Part shown: positions 37,240-46,325 of the stretch, piece by piece
Layout: every line of letters begins with the position of its first letter
Position numbering within the stretch: the first letter of the stretch is position 1
Assembly: GCA_947627215.1 (NCBI GenBank)
Contig: CANQVD010000014.1
Span: 1-64,000, forward strand
From: an uncultured Eisenbergiella sp.
GTDB taxonomy: Bacteria > Bacillota > Clostridia > Lachnospirales > Lachnospiraceae
DNA: 64,000 bases
Reading direction: 5' to 3'
The notes under the pieces: model-generated
Seen by the model: the letters and a program-made list of their open reading frames with translations, nothing else
Told to the model about the DNA's origin: nothing
Database searches by the model: none
Made by a program: the position numbers and the translations under genes

Positions 37240-37749
37240 TTACCGCTTTTCGTGAAAATATGCCGCCAGCTTTTCTCTGCCCCGCTGCAGCCTTGTCTGA
37301 ACGGTGCTCACCGGAATTCGCAGAAGCTGCGCGATCTCCCGGCTGTAATAGCCCTGTCCGTAATACAGGACCATCACGATCCGATATTTCTCCGGCAGCG
37401 CGGCCAGCGCCTCCTTCAGCTCCAGATTGTCCCGGTCCTCATAGACCGGTTCCTCACACGCCTCCAGATCCACGGTCCGTTCCCGCTCCCGGCGGATATC
37501 GTAACATTTGCGGATCAGGATCCTCGTCAGCCAGGTGCGGAAATACTGCGGCTGCTTCAGCGTATGTATTTTCTCCCAGCAGACCAGGATCGCGTCCTGA
37601 ACCGCGTCCGCGGCGTCCTCGTCGTTCATGAGGATCGCCAGGGCGACCCGGTACATATCCTTCATACTGAGCTGCATCAGTTGTGCAAAAGCGTCCGGCT
37701 CCCGCCTTTTCGCTTTTTTGATCAGATATTCTGTCGTTTTGGGCTGCAT
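37240..37749 (-). CDS. ECF-type RNA polymerase sigma factor
   Basis: 169 residues. Sigma region 2 (DAFAQLMQLSMKDMYRVALA, then DAVQDAILVCWEKI) and region 4 (LPEKYRIVMVLYYGQGYYSR, then IAQLLRIPVSTVQTRLQRGREKL) are present with no region 1 or 3. The start at 37749 has AGGAGG upstream; the frame runs back to 37851 but without a site. Paired with the DUF4179 protein downstream. An inverted repeat at 37853-37876 lies ahead of it. Confidence 0.93.
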   Translation of the reverse strand: MQPKTTEYLIKKAKRREPDAFAQLMQLSMKDMYRVALAILMNDEDAADAVQDAILVCWEKIHTLKQPQYFRTWLTRILIRKCYDIRRERERTVDLEACEEPVYEDRDNLELKEALAALPEKYRIVMVLYYGQGYYSREIAQLLRIPVSTVQTRLQRGREKLAAYFHEKR

Positions 37750-37852
37750 CGCAGCTTCCTCCTGTGCGCACTGTGTAGTCCGGATTCCTCCGAAGCGTCC
37801 TTCGGTTCCTCCTACACCTATTAGACGGGGCCGCGGGCCGAAAAATCTCATA

Positions 37853-37876
37853 TGCCATGAAAAAACTTACATGGCA
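37853..37876. promoter_or_regulatory. Inverted repeat ahead of the sigma gene
   Basis: TGCCATG (37853-37859) and CATGGCA (37870-37876) are exact complements with ten bases between, about 100 bases upstream of the sigma start. A dimeric regulator site is possible. Confidence 0.35.
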
Positions 37877-37933
37877 GGAAAAATATTCTTTTTTACATCC
37901 TGATCCCGGGAAAATGTTTTCCCCCGGTTTTTC

Positions 37934-37963
37934 TTGATTTCGCAGGCTGTTCCCTTCTATAAT
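37934..37963 (+). promoter_or_regulatory. Promoter of the histidine phosphatase gene
   Basis: TTGATT (37934-37939) and consensus TATAAT (37958-37963) with an 18-base spacer, 88 bases ahead of the start codon. Confidence 0.6.
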
Positions 37964-38050
37964 AAAGAAAAGAATCTGCGCGGCCCATGGATGCCTGATT
38001 ATACCGGATCACGGAGGAAACGGGAATACGCCGCAAAAGGGAGCGCCGTC

Positions 38051-38671
38051 ATGAACATTTATCTGCTCCGCCACGGAGAAACCGACTGGAACCGGGAGGG
38101 ACGCCTGCAGGGGCGCACGGATATCCCCCTGAACGAGGCCGGGAGAGAACAGGTCCGCCGGGCCGCGGATATCCTGGCCGCCCGAGCGCCGGATATCGAG
38201 CTGATCATCACCAGCCCTCTGGCGCGGGCCAGAGAGAGCGCCGAGATCGCCGCCGGGCGGCTGTCCGGGGCCGGCGGCGCGGCCATCCTGACGGAGCCCC
38301 TTCTCACCGAACGCAGCTACGGCGCGGGGGAGGGCACCACGCCGGAGGAACGGGCCGCGAAATTCCCCGACGGCATCTATCCCGGCAAAGAATCCTGGGA
38401 GGCGCTGCTGCAGAGAGGGACGCAGGCCTTCCGGAGGATCCTGGAAATGGCCGAAGGCAGGCAGAACATTCTCGCCGCCGCCCACGGCTCCATCCTGCGG
38501 GGCATGGTGACCGCCGTCACCGCGGGGACCCCAGCGGCCAGGCAGTGGGAGATCTTCGGCAACGGGAGCATTCACCTGATCCGGTACGACGGCGGTTCGA
38601 TCGAAGTGGAAACCGTCTGTGCCGGAACGTCCAACGCAGTCTTTCAGGCCGACCGAAACAACATATATTGA
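38051..38671 (+). CDS. Histidine phosphatase family protein
   Basis: 206 residues. The catalytic RHG motif (YLLRHGETDWNREGRLQG), the Arg in TSPLARARESAE, the acid Glu in LLTERSYGAGEG, and the second His in AAAHGSILRG are all in place, so it is an active phosphoglycerate-mutase-like phosphatase of unknown substrate. The ATG at 38051 follows GGGAG by eight bases. Its stop codon lies inside a palindrome that precedes the rhamnosidase gene. Confidence 0.88.
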   Translation: MNIYLLRHGETDWNREGRLQGRTDIPLNEAGREQVRRAADILAARAPDIELIITSPLARARESAEIAAGRLSGAGGAAILTEPLLTERSYGAGEGTTPEERAAKFPDGIYPGKESWEALLQRGTQAFRRILEMAEGRQNILAAAHGSILRGMVTAVTAGTPAARQWEIFGNGSIHLIRYDGGSIEVETVCAGTSNAVFQADRNNIY

Positions 38672-38682
38672 CCGAACGGTCA
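38669..38682. promoter_or_regulatory. Perfect palindrome TGACCG-AA-CGGTCA
   Basis: Six-base half-sites with a two-base gap, 36 bases before the rhamnosidase start and overlapping the stop codon of the preceding gene. It looks like a TetR-type operator. No cognate regulator gene is adjacent. Confidence 0.35.
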
Positions 38683-38718
38683 TCAACAGGATATCAAAAT
38701 CCACAGGAGGGAAAACAC

Positions 38719-40926
38719 ATGACGAACTGGAACGCAAAATGGATCCGGCCGCAGACGGACATGGGCGATGTCTGCCCGGTGTTTGAAAAGGACTTCGAGA
38801 CGGCGCAGACGCCCGTTTCCGCCGTCCTGCGCATCACCGCGCTGGGCGTCTATGAGGCAAAGCTGAACGGACAGCGCATCGGCGATTTCGTGCTGGCCCC
38901 CGGCTGGACCTCCTATGAACACCGCCTGCAGTATCAGGAATACGATGTGACCGGACTGCTGGCAGCGCACAACCGCCTCTCCGTCACGGTGGGCAAGGGC
39001 TGGTACCGGAGCCCCCTGCCCGGCTGGCAGACGGAATACACCCGCCAGGCGGCGAACAAAACCGCCGGGCTGCTGGCGGAACTGATCCTCACCTTCGCGG
39101 ACGGCAGCGCACAGACGGTCTGCTCCGACGAAAGCTGGACCGCATTGGAGAGCGGAGTCCGTTTTTCCGAGATCTATGACGGGGAAACCTATGACGCCTC
39201 CTTTTTCACAGAGGACAAAACACCGGCTGCCGTATTCGACGGCCCGTTCCATACCCTGATCCCCCAGCAGGGCGAAGAGATCCGGGAACAGGAGCGCATC
39301 TCACCCGTTTCCGTTTTCACCACGCCCGCCGGAGAGACCGTGGTGGATTTCGGCCAGGAGGTCACCGGATATGTGGAGCTCTCCCTGACCGCGGACGCCG
39401 GGCAGCGCGTGCATCTCTCCCACGCGGAGGTGCTGGATCGGGACGGCAATTTCTACACGGAAAACTACCGGAGCGCGAAGGCGGAGTATCTTTACATCTG
39501 CCGCGGCGGGCTCCAGACCTATAAACCGAAGATGACGTTTTTCGGCTTCCGCTATATCCGGGTGGACGAATTTCCCGACGGCCCCGCCTGCGCCCGCGCG
39601 GAGAACTTCACGGCCATCGCGGTGCATTCCGACATGAAGCGCACCGGCAGGCTCCGCTGCAGCGACGCGCTTTTAAACCGCCTGTTCGATAATATCGTCT
39701 GGGGACAGAAGGGGAACTTCCTGGATGTTCCCACCGACTGCCCGCAGCGCGACGAACGGCTGGGCTGGACGGGAGACGCGCAGGTCTTCACGCGCACGGC
39801 ATGTCTGAATTTTGACGCGGAACGCTTCTTCACCAAATGGCTGGCGGACATGAGCGCGGACCAGAAGCCGGACGGACAGCTCTGCCATGTGATTCCGGCC
39901 GTGCTGGACGATCCGGACAGCAGCGCCGCCTGGGGAGACGCCGCCGCGGTCTGTCCCTGGGAGGTCTATCTGGCATATGGGAACCGGGAGCTGCTCCGGG
40001 ATCAGTTCGACTGCATGAAAAAATGGGTGCACTACATCACCGCCCACACCGCCGACGAAAACCTCTGGACCGGCGGCACGCACTACGGCGACTGGCTGGG
40101 ACTGGACGCGCCCGTCGGCAGCTATAAGGGCTCTTCCCGGGAGGATTTCATCGCCTCCGCCTTCTACGCCCACTCCACCGGGCTGGTGATCAGGGCGGGA
40201 CGGGCGCTGGGCGAGGACGTGACGGAATTTGAAGCGCTTTCCGCGCGCATCCACGCCGCGTTCCGCAAAGCCTATCCGGAATACCGCACGCAGACGGAAT
40301 GCGTGCTGGCGGCCCATTTCGGGCTCACCGACGATCCGCAGGCCGCGGCGGACCAGTTGGCGCAGATGATCCGCGCCTGCGGCACGAAGCTGCAAACCGG
40401 CTTCGTGGGAACGCCCTATCTGCTCCACGTGCTCTCCGACTACGGCTATGAAACGCTGGCCTGGGACCTGCTGCTGCGCCGGGAATACCCTTCCTGGCTC
40501 TATCCCGTAACCAAAGGCGCCACCACGGTATGGGAGCACTGGGACGGCATCATGGAAGACGGTTCCTTCTGGAGCCGCGATATGAACTCCTTCAACCATT
40601 ATGCCTACGGCGCGGTGGCGGACTGGGTCTACAACGCGGCCGCCGGCATCCGGACCGTGGAGGAAGCGCCCGGCTACGCGAAGGTGCGGATCGCGCCCCA
40701 TCCCGACGAGCGTCTGGACTGGCTGGAGGCCGATCTGGACACCCGCCGCGGCCATATCCGCTCCTGCTGGAAAAAACAGGACGGACTCTGGCGGTTTGAG
40801 ATCGATACCCCCGTGGAGGCCGAGATCACCATTGCCGGAAAGACCCAAACAGTCGGCAGCGGACGCTATATCTTCTACGCGCCGGTCCGCATTCCGGAAA
40901 TCACAGCCACCACGCTTCATGAATGA
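38719..40926 (+). CDS. Alpha-L-rhamnosidase, GH78
   Basis: 735 residues, no signal peptide, cytoplasmic. Removes terminal alpha-L-rhamnose. N-terminal beta-sandwich domains (IRPQTDMGD, YEAKLNGQRIGDFVLAPGW), then the (alpha/alpha)6 barrel with the acidic motif DCPQRDERLGWTGDAQVF and Glu in TTVWEHWDGIMEDGSFWS, then a C-terminal beta domain. AGGAGG lies eight bases before the start at 38719. It fits removal of rhamnose from rhamnogalacturonan products. Its last 26 bases overlap the end of the convergent FMN enzyme gene. Confidence 0.93.
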   Translation: MTNWNAKWIRPQTDMGDVCPVFEKDFETAQTPVSAVLRITALGVYEAKLNGQRIGDFVLAPGWTSYEHRLQYQEYDVTGLLAAHNRLSVTVGKGWYRSPLPGWQTEYTRQAANKTAGLLAELILTFADGSAQTVCSDESWTALESGVRFSEIYDGETYDASFFTEDKTPAAVFDGPFHTLIPQQGEEIREQERISPVSVFTTPAGETVVDFGQEVTGYVELSLTADAGQRVHLSHAEVLDRDGNFYTENYRSAKAEYLYICRGGLQTYKPKMTFFGFRYIRVDEFPDGPACARAENFTAIAVHSDMKRTGRLRCSDALLNRLFDNIVWGQKGNFLDVPTDCPQRDERLGWTGDAQVFTRTACLNFDAERFFTKWLADMSADQKPDGQLCHVIPAVLDDPDSSAAWGDAAAVCPWEVYLAYGNRELLRDQFDCMKKWVHYITAHTADENLWTGGTHYGDWLGLDAPVGSYKGSSREDFIASAFYAHSTGLVIRAGRALGEDVTEFEALSARIHAAFRKAYPEYRTQTECVLAAHFGLTDDPQAAADQLAQMIRACGTKLQTGFVGTPYLLHVLSDYGYETLAWDLLLRREYPSWLYPVTKGATTVWEHWDGIMEDGSFWSRDMNSFNHYAYGAVADWVYNAAAGIRTVEEAPGYAKVRIAPHPDERLDWLEADLDTRRGHIRSCWKKQDGLWRFEIDTPVEAEITIAGKTQTVGSGRYIFYAPVRIPEITATTLHE

Positions 40927-41788
40927 CGGACGGATCGATGCTTTTTACATCCTTTGACCCGGTGCGCAGCATCATGGCCCGCAGCTCGTCCGTGAAGGCG
41001 CGGATCGTCTTCGCCACGCCATCGGCCCCTTCCTTTTCATAGGCCGGGATCAGCGGCCGTCCGACGCAGACCAGATCGGCTCCCAGCGCCAGCACCTTGA
41101 AGGCGTCGAAGCCGTCCGCGACGCCGCCGTCGGCAATGAGGATCAGATCGTTTCCCACGGCTCTGCGGATATCTCCTAACAGCGCGTAAGGGGGCATGGC
41201 CCAGCGCAGCAGCCCGTTGTGATGGCTGAGAATGATCCCCGCCGCGCCGATCCTTCCGGCCGTCAGCGCATCCTGTACGCTGAGCGCCCCTTTCAGGAAA
41301 AAGGGGAGACGGGTGGACTGCACATATTCCTTCAGCTCATCCAGAGAAGGCAGCTTCATCTGATGACCGGCCACCAGCGAGTCGGCGTCATCCTCAACAT
41401 TTACGGCGTGCTCCACGTCCATCCCGACGCCGAGCGCGCCGTGTTCTTCGGCAAAACGGATGCGGGCAAAGATTTCCTCCCGATCGGCGTAGGGCTTGAT
41501 CACCTTGATCACCTTCGCGCCGGTGGCCAGCACCTCCCCCAGAGAACCGTTGTCTCCCATGCCCACGGAACACAGGGCCCCGGCCGCCCGCGCGCCCGCG
41601 GCCAGACCGGCCATGCCGCCCTTTAAATGGCTCAGCGCACCGGTCATGATGGGCGTTTCAAACGTCTCTCCCAGTATGCTCAGCCTGCTGGAGGGATGCT
41701 GTGCGCCCAAAATCCTCCCTTCAACGACCAGAGAATCCAGATACTTTCTCGCGATCTGAATCGAATCCGCATTTTTATTTTCGCTCAT
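40901..41788 (-). CDS. FMN-dependent alpha-hydroxy-acid dehydrogenase-like protein
   Basis: 295 residues, shorter than lactate oxidase (about 370). A TIM barrel of the FMN alpha-hydroxy-acid/IPP-isomerase group: FETPIMTGALSHLKGG, FFLKGALSVQDA with the flavin Lys, SHHNGLL in the place of the SNHGGRQ motif, and LIADGGVADGFDAFK with GRPLIPAY binding the FMN phosphate. The catalytic setting (SHHNG) is unusual, so substrate is unclear. Start at 41788 with AAAGGAG upstream. It follows glycerate kinase by 89 bases. Confidence 0.75.
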   Translation of the reverse strand: MSENKNADSIQIARKYLDSLVVEGRILGAQHPSSRLSILGETFETPIMTGALSHLKGGMAGLAAGARAAGALCSVGMGDNGSLGEVLATGAKVIKVIKPYADREEIFARIRFAEEHGALGVGMDVEHAVNVEDDADSLVAGHQMKLPSLDELKEYVQSTRLPFFLKGALSVQDALTAGRIGAAGIILSHHNGLLRWAMPPYALLGDIRRAVGNDLILIADGGVADGFDAFKVLALGADLVCVGRPLIPAYEKEGADGVAKTIRAFTDELRAMMLRTGSKDVKSIDPSVIHEAWWL

Positions 41789-41877
41789 GATGATCTCCTT
41801 TCCGCCGTTTTCGGCAATCTTCTCACAAAAAACCGGTTCCGGACCGGCCTGGAAAAGCGCCGGCCCGTCCGCAGGCC

Positions 41878-43032
41878 TCAGCTCCGCCGTCCGTTTTCGG
41901 CACATTTCCACAGCCGGAACACCTGCTCCGCCGCATCGGCCAGATTCGCCCTGGCCGCTTCCTCCCGCATCGCCTCCTCCAGCGTGCAGACCCGGCGCAG
42001 GATCGGGAAAAACGCGTCGATGCCGTTTTCATTGCAGGCCGCGGCCTCTTCCGTCACGCTGCCCGCGAGGGCCACCACCGGGATCCCGTATTTCTTCGCC
42101 AGACGGGCCACGCCCACCGGCGCTTTCCCCATGGCGGTCTGTCCGTCCAGCCTGCCCTCGCCCGTCACCACGATATCCGCATCCTTTATGCAGGACTCCA
42201 GTCCGGTTTCCTCCAGCACGATCTGAACGCCGGATTCCAGCACCGCGTTGGTGAAGGTCAGAAACGCGAAGCCCATCCCGCCGGCCGCGCCGGCGCCGGG
42301 GAACAGGGGATCCGCCTTCGGGAACTTCTCCTTCGCCAGCTTCGCGTATGCCTCCAGCCACCCGTCCATCTGCGGGATCACGGACGGCGCGGCGCCCTTC
42401 TGGGGCCCGTAAACGGCGCTGCAGCCCTGCTCGCCGCACAGCACGTTGGTCACGTCGCAGGCGATCCGGAATTCGCACTCCGCCAGCTCCGGGATCACGC
42501 CCTCATCTGTGATCCTAGCCAGACTCTCCAACCCCTTCGCGCCGAAGGGCACCTGCCTTCCGTCCCGATCCAGGAACCCATAGCCCAGCGCCTGCAGCAT
42601 GCCTACGCCGCCGTCGTTGGTGGCGCTGCCGCCGATCCCCACGAGGAAGCGCCTGCACCCGGCGGCGATGGCGTCCCGAATGACCTCGCCCACGCCGTAG
42701 GTGGTGGTTTCCAGCGGATCCCGTTTCTCTGCGGGCACCAGCGTGAGTCCCGCCGCGCCGGACATCTCCACCACTGCCGTCTTCGTTTCCGCAAGGATGC
42801 CGTACGCGCAGTGCACCGGCGCGCCCAGCGGCCCGGTCACCGACACATTCCGAATCACGCCGTTCATGCCCGTCACCAGCGCGTCCACCGTTCCCTCTCC
42901 GCCGTCCGCCAGCGGGCGCACCAGTATCCGGGCGGACGCGTCTGCCCGGCGAATGCCCTCCGCCGCCGCATACCCGGCCTCCATGGAGGAAAGGCTTCCC
43001 TTCATGGAATCCATCGCGATCACTGCCTTCAT
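41878..43032 (-). CDS. Glycerate kinase
   Basis: 384 residues, the usual size of the GarK/GlxK family. Phosphorylates D-glycerate. N-terminal MDSMKGSLSSMEAGYAAAEG, RPLADGGEGTVDAL, GIGGSATNDGGVGMLQALGY, and VVTGEGRLDGQTAMGKAP are diagnostic. The ATG at 43032 has GGAGG eight bases upstream. Glycerate could arise from sugar-acid breakdown, but no matching dehydrogenase or aldolase is next to it. Confidence 0.93.
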   Translation of the reverse strand: MKAVIAMDSMKGSLSSMEAGYAAAEGIRRADASARILVRPLADGGEGTVDALVTGMNGVIRNVSVTGPLGAPVHCAYGILAETKTAVVEMSGAAGLTLVPAEKRDPLETTTYGVGEVIRDAIAAGCRRFLVGIGGSATNDGGVGMLQALGYGFLDRDGRQVPFGAKGLESLARITDEGVIPELAECEFRIACDVTNVLCGEQGCSAVYGPQKGAAPSVIPQMDGWLEAYAKLAKEKFPKADPLFPGAGAAGGMGFAFLTFTNAVLESGVQIVLEETGLESCIKDADIVVTGEGRLDGQTAMGKAPVGVARLAKKYGIPVVALAGSVTEEAAACNENGIDAFFPILRRVCTLEEAMREEAARANLADAAEQVFRLWKCAENGRRS

Positions 43033-43236
43033 TTTCCAACCCTCCGTCTCATTCCTGTTCTCTCCGCACAAATCTGCGCCGGTCCGTGCAGCGGATCTTT
43101 CTGTCTATAATCACTATAACAAAAAAACACCGACCGGGATATATCCGGAAGGCAAAAAGTAACATTTCAGCCATAAACGAGATAACATGCGGATCATGCC
43201 TGCATGAATGAGCATCTTGTATCGGCTATGAGCGGA

Positions 43237-43289
43237 GCGCCATGTCATGCGCAATTTTGAAGCGCGAAGCGCAGGATTGCGAATGGCGC
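43237..43289. repeat. Imperfect palindromic hairpin
   Basis: GCGCCAT (43237-43243) pairs with ATGGCGC (43283-43289), and GCGCAAT (43249-43255) with ATTGC(G) near 43276-43281, around a loop containing GCGCGAAGCGC. Wider complementarity (GGATCA near 43191 with TGATC near 43293) suggests a longer folded element. Function unknown. Confidence 0.45.
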
Positions 43290-43333
43290 GGGCTGATCTG
43301 TTATAAATTGTTTGCGGAAATCGAAAGTCGGGA

Positions 43334-43384
43334 TTGACAGAACGTTCTACAGGATGTAATATGGGGATGTACTACATATTGTAG
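43334..43384 (+). promoter_or_regulatory. Promoter with two BlaI-type operators
   Basis: TTGACA (43334-43339) and TAATAT (43357-43362) are 17 bases apart. TACA-GGA-TGTA (43348-43358) sits in the spacer and overlaps the -10, and CTACA-TAT-TGTAG (43372-43384) covers the likely transcription start. These are the half-sites used by BlaI/MecI repressors, so the operon probably represses itself. Confidence 0.8.
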
Positions 43385-43453
43385 AATCAAAAAGAAGCGA
43401 GGGAAAAGTCCGGCGTGTATTGGCCCGCATACGCTGGCGGCAGGGAGGAAAAG

Positions 43454-43813
43454 ATGGGTGATCTGAAAATGGGAACTTCGGAAGCAAAATTTGCGGATAT
43501 GATCTGGGAGCGGGAGCCGATTGCGTCAGGAGAGCTGGCAAGGCTGGCCGGTCAGGTATTTTCCTGGAAAAAGACCACTGCCTTTACGGTATTAAAACGG
43601 CTGTGCGAACGGGGGCTTTTCCAGAATCGGAATGGAGTTGTCACTTCCCTGATATCGAAAAAAGAATTTTATGCCCGTCACAGCGAACAGTATGTAAAAG
43701 AGGCGTTCGGAGGATCTCTGCCGGCGTTTTTGGCCGCGTTTGGGTCGGGGAAAAAACTGACGGAGAAGGAAATTGATGAAATTCAGAAAATCATTGATTC
43801 TATGAGGGAATGA
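43454..43813 (+). CDS. BlaI/MecI/CopY family transcriptional repressor
   Basis: 119 residues. Winged helix at residues 5-75 (MIWEREPIASGELARLAG, then SWKKTTAFTVLKRLCERGLF) and a short C-terminal dimerisation part. Relief of repression in this family comes from proteolysis by the partner M56 protease, here encoded four bases downstream. The start at 43454 has GGGAGG upstream; the operators in its promoter are described separately. Confidence 0.92.
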   Translation: MGDLKMGTSEAKFADMIWEREPIASGELARLAGQVFSWKKTTAFTVLKRLCERGLFQNRNGVVTSLISKKEFYARHSEQYVKEAFGGSLPAFLAAFGSGKKLTEKEIDEIQKIIDSMRE

Positions 43814-43817
43814 ACGA

Positions 43818-45914
43818 ATGCTGGAACAAATTTTTCTGAAGGTAACGCAGATGAGTCAGGCGGCGGGACTGCTCATTCTGGCCGTGCTTTTCATGCGCAT
43901 GCTTTTCAGGGGATTCCCGAAATATATTTCCTATATGCTTTGGAGCGTTGTTTTGCTGCGACTGCTTTGTCCGATTACCCTGAAATCCGCATATAGTCCC
44001 GTGCCGGATTACGACTCTTTTTTTTACGGATATGCGTCGGTGCAGTCAGCCTTCGGACAGACTGCGGCGGAACAGGTCGTGCCGGAGCAGGCTGCGTCTG
44101 AGGCCGAAGAGGTGCCGGAACAGTCTGGCGCTCCGGCGTTGGAAGGGGAAGGAAAAAAAGACGGGAACGGCCCGGAGGCCGGGCAACACGTTGTTTTGCA
44201 TTTTCCGGCAGGCATAAACCGGACGGACAGGGAAGCGTCCCTGCGGGTGCGTTTTTGGACGGCAGGAAAATATGTGTGGCTCGCGGGTGTCGTCATCCTG
44301 TTTTTGTATGGGGCGGTTTCCTTCGTCAGGATCCGCAGGAGAGTATCTTCGGCGGCGCCTCTGAGGGGGAATATTTATGTCACGGATGCCGGTCTTTCCC
44401 CGTTTGTCATGGGCGTATTCAGACCGCGGATCTATCTGCCGGAGGGGCTGAACAGGAGAGAGCGGAAATACATTATTTTACATGAAAGGCTGCATATCAG
44501 ACGCCTGGATCACCTCGTAAAACCGCTGGCCTTCGCGGCGCTGTGCCTTCACTGGTTCAATCCCCTGGTATGGCTCGCCTTTTCCCTCTTTTGCAGGGAT
44601 ATGGAAATGAGCTGTGACGAAGCGGTCATCCGGAAAATGGGAAAAGGAATCCGGGCGGATTATGCCGCTTCCCTGCTGGCCCTTTCCACACGTAAATATC
44701 CTGTCCGGGGGATTCCCGTGGAATTTGGAGAGGGGGATATCAAGGGCCGAATCCAAAATCTGGCGTCCCTGCGAAAGAGGAAAAAGGCAGTATTGACGGC
44801 GGCTCTTGCGGGAGCCTGTGTCTTTCTTTTGTGTGCGGCGTATCTGGCGTTTACCCGCAGGACACCGGAGGCGGGATCGACGGGCCAGGAGACGGTTGGT
44901 TCGGAGGAGGAATCGGCGGAACCGGAAACAGCGGAGTCGGAAGCGGAAGCCGCCGCATTCCGGCCGGAGCTTTTGCCGGATATTACAGAGCAATACCGCA
45001 CTCACACAGGCGATCCCTCGAATCTTTATTATATTGACGAAAATCATGTGCTGTGGGGAAGCGGGAGAAATGATTTCGGACAACTGGGGCAGGGAACGCG
45101 GGATGACGAATTTCACAGCACGGCGGTAAAAATTGCGGAAGACGTGATACATGTAGACCATTCGCAGAAGGGATTTGTCATTTACCTGACGCGGGATCAC
45201 AGGCTGTACGGCATCGGAAACGCCGGAGGCGGGGCCTTGCAGCAGTATGAAACCTTCGACGGGAACAGATATGTCAATGATGAGAACTGTTTTGTGAGCG
45301 AACCGTATCTGCTCATGGAGCACGTAAAATACGCGTGCTGCGGAAGGGATGACATTGCCTGTATAGCGGAGGATGACAGCGTCTGGATATGGGGGACGGT
45401 TTGGTGCGACGGAAATACGCTTCTGGCGCCATGGGTTCCCGATCAGGTCAGTTTTATAAAAGAGCCGAAAAAGGTTCTGGAAAATGCGGCTCTGGTTACA
45501 GGCGGCTGGTGGAACCATGCGGCCCTGCTCCGGGACGGAACTGTCTGGACCTGGGGCTATAACAGCTCCGGGAACTGCGGCATTTCGGATTTCGGCGGAG
45601 TCAGTGAGCCGGTAAAGGTGGCGGAGGACGTCATCATGGTCTGGACGGATCTGGCCATAGACAATTATCCGCAGCCGGATGCAGACGATATCGCCATGGG
45701 CTGGACGGGAAAGAAGATCTACCGCGAGGATTATGAGGATATCGCGGAATTTGACGGGGTTTACCCCCGGTTTTTGAACAATACGGTGATTCTGAAAACA
45801 GACGGTTCCCATTGGGTGTGTGGAGAAAATGTGGGAGAACAGGAAAGGACGGTACACGGGGAAGAGGCGGACTATTCCGTTGTCTGCACCGGTGATTTTT
45901 TGCCCTGCGAGTAG
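43818..45914 (+). CDS. BlaR1-like M56 metalloprotease fused to an RCC1-type sensor
   Basis: 698 residues. Membrane segments near 12-30, 36-54, 152-172 and 318-340. The gluzincin site is HERLH at 222-226, and CDEAV downstream supplies the third ligand region, so the protease should be active. BlaR1 carries a penicillin-binding domain after its last membrane segment; here an acidic linker is followed by about 310 residues with RCC1-like repeats (VLWGSGRNDFGQLGQG, SVWIWGTVWCDGN, TVWTWGYNSSGNCG). The signal is therefore probably not a beta-lactam. It starts four bases after the repressor stop. GC content is lower than in neighbours. Confidence 0.85.
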   Translation: MLEQIFLKVTQMSQAAGLLILAVLFMRMLFRGFPKYISYMLWSVVLLRLLCPITLKSAYSPVPDYDSFFYGYASVQSAFGQTAAEQVVPEQAASEAEEVPEQSGAPALEGEGKKDGNGPEAGQHVVLHFPAGINRTDREASLRVRFWTAGKYVWLAGVVILFLYGAVSFVRIRRRVSSAAPLRGNIYVTDAGLSPFVMGVFRPRIYLPEGLNRRERKYIILHERLHIRRLDHLVKPLAFAALCLHWFNPLVWLAFSLFCRDMEMSCDEAVIRKMGKGIRADYAASLLALSTRKYPVRGIPVEFGEGDIKGRIQNLASLRKRKKAVLTAALAGACVFLLCAAYLAFTRRTPEAGSTGQETVGSEEESAEPETAESEAEAAAFRPELLPDITEQYRTHTGDPSNLYYIDENHVLWGSGRNDFGQLGQGTRDDEFHSTAVKIAEDVIHVDHSQKGFVIYLTRDHRLYGIGNAGGGALQQYETFDGNRYVNDENCFVSEPYLLMEHVKYACCGRDDIACIAEDDSVWIWGTVWCDGNTLLAPWVPDQVSFIKEPKKVLENAALVTGGWWNHAALLRDGTVWTWGYNSSGNCGISDFGGVSEPVKVAEDVIMVWTDLAIDNYPQPDADDIAMGWTGKKIYREDYEDIAEFDGVYPRFLNNTVILKTDGSHWVCGENVGEQERTVHGEEADYSVVCTGDFLPCE

Positions 45915-46325
45915 CCGTACAGCGGGTGCGGTTATGCGCGGCCGCGCCGGCGGCGGCAGGCAGACCGGATCGGATGATCTGCGTTCCCTTTTTATCCGGA
46001 ACGGGGGAAAAATCGGTTTTGGTATCCTTTTCCGTCAGCAAAACGCAGGAGGGCGGCGTCCATCCATGGCAGGAAATTATGAAAAAGCAGAACATAAAGA
46101 AGATGTTTCCAGGCTGAACGCATAAGATAAATTATTTTAAAAAAGGATTGTTGTCCGCCGCGTTTTCCGGTATGCTATATCCAGACTGCTCCTCCCGGGC
46201 CGAAACCGTTTCCGCCCTCCGAAGAGGCCGTCCTTTTTCCCGCAGCGGGAAACCTGTTCCCGGGCCCTCACCCGCGGACCGATCTTTGAACCTGCAGCGC
46301 GGCGCTGCCGCAGAATGGAGTTTTC
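45915..46325. other. Gene-free stretch with a promoter
   Basis: 411 bases. A 12-codon frame at 46079-46117 (MKKQNIKKMFPG) has a weak AGGA site and may be a remnant of a gene start, but I cannot support it. The promoter of the next gene lies at 46148-46176, followed by overlapping short palindromes (TTCCCG-CAG-CGGGAA near 46228-46242). Confidence 0.5.
46148..46176 (+). promoter_or_regulatory. Possible promoter of the membrane protein gene
   Basis: TTGTTG (46148-46153) and TATGCT (46171-46176) with a 17-base spacer, about 150 bases before the start codon. Confidence 0.4.

Larger units (their letters stand above)
43033..43453. other. Divergent regulatory spacer
   Basis: 421 bases without a gene between glycerate kinase (minus) and the BlaI-type gene (plus). 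It contains a hairpin at 43237-43289 and the repressor-controlled promoter at 43334-43384. The part near glycerate kinase (43100-43130) holds TATA-like stretches that may be its promoter. Confidence 0.6.

Noticed and set aside
39673-40920. A 415-codon minus-strand frame opposite the rhamnosidase
   Set aside because: Antisense shadow; the GH78 motifs on the other strand are decisive.
45926-46117. A small frame ending in KKQNIKKMFPG
   Set aside because: No convincing start signal and no recognisable product; at most a relic.
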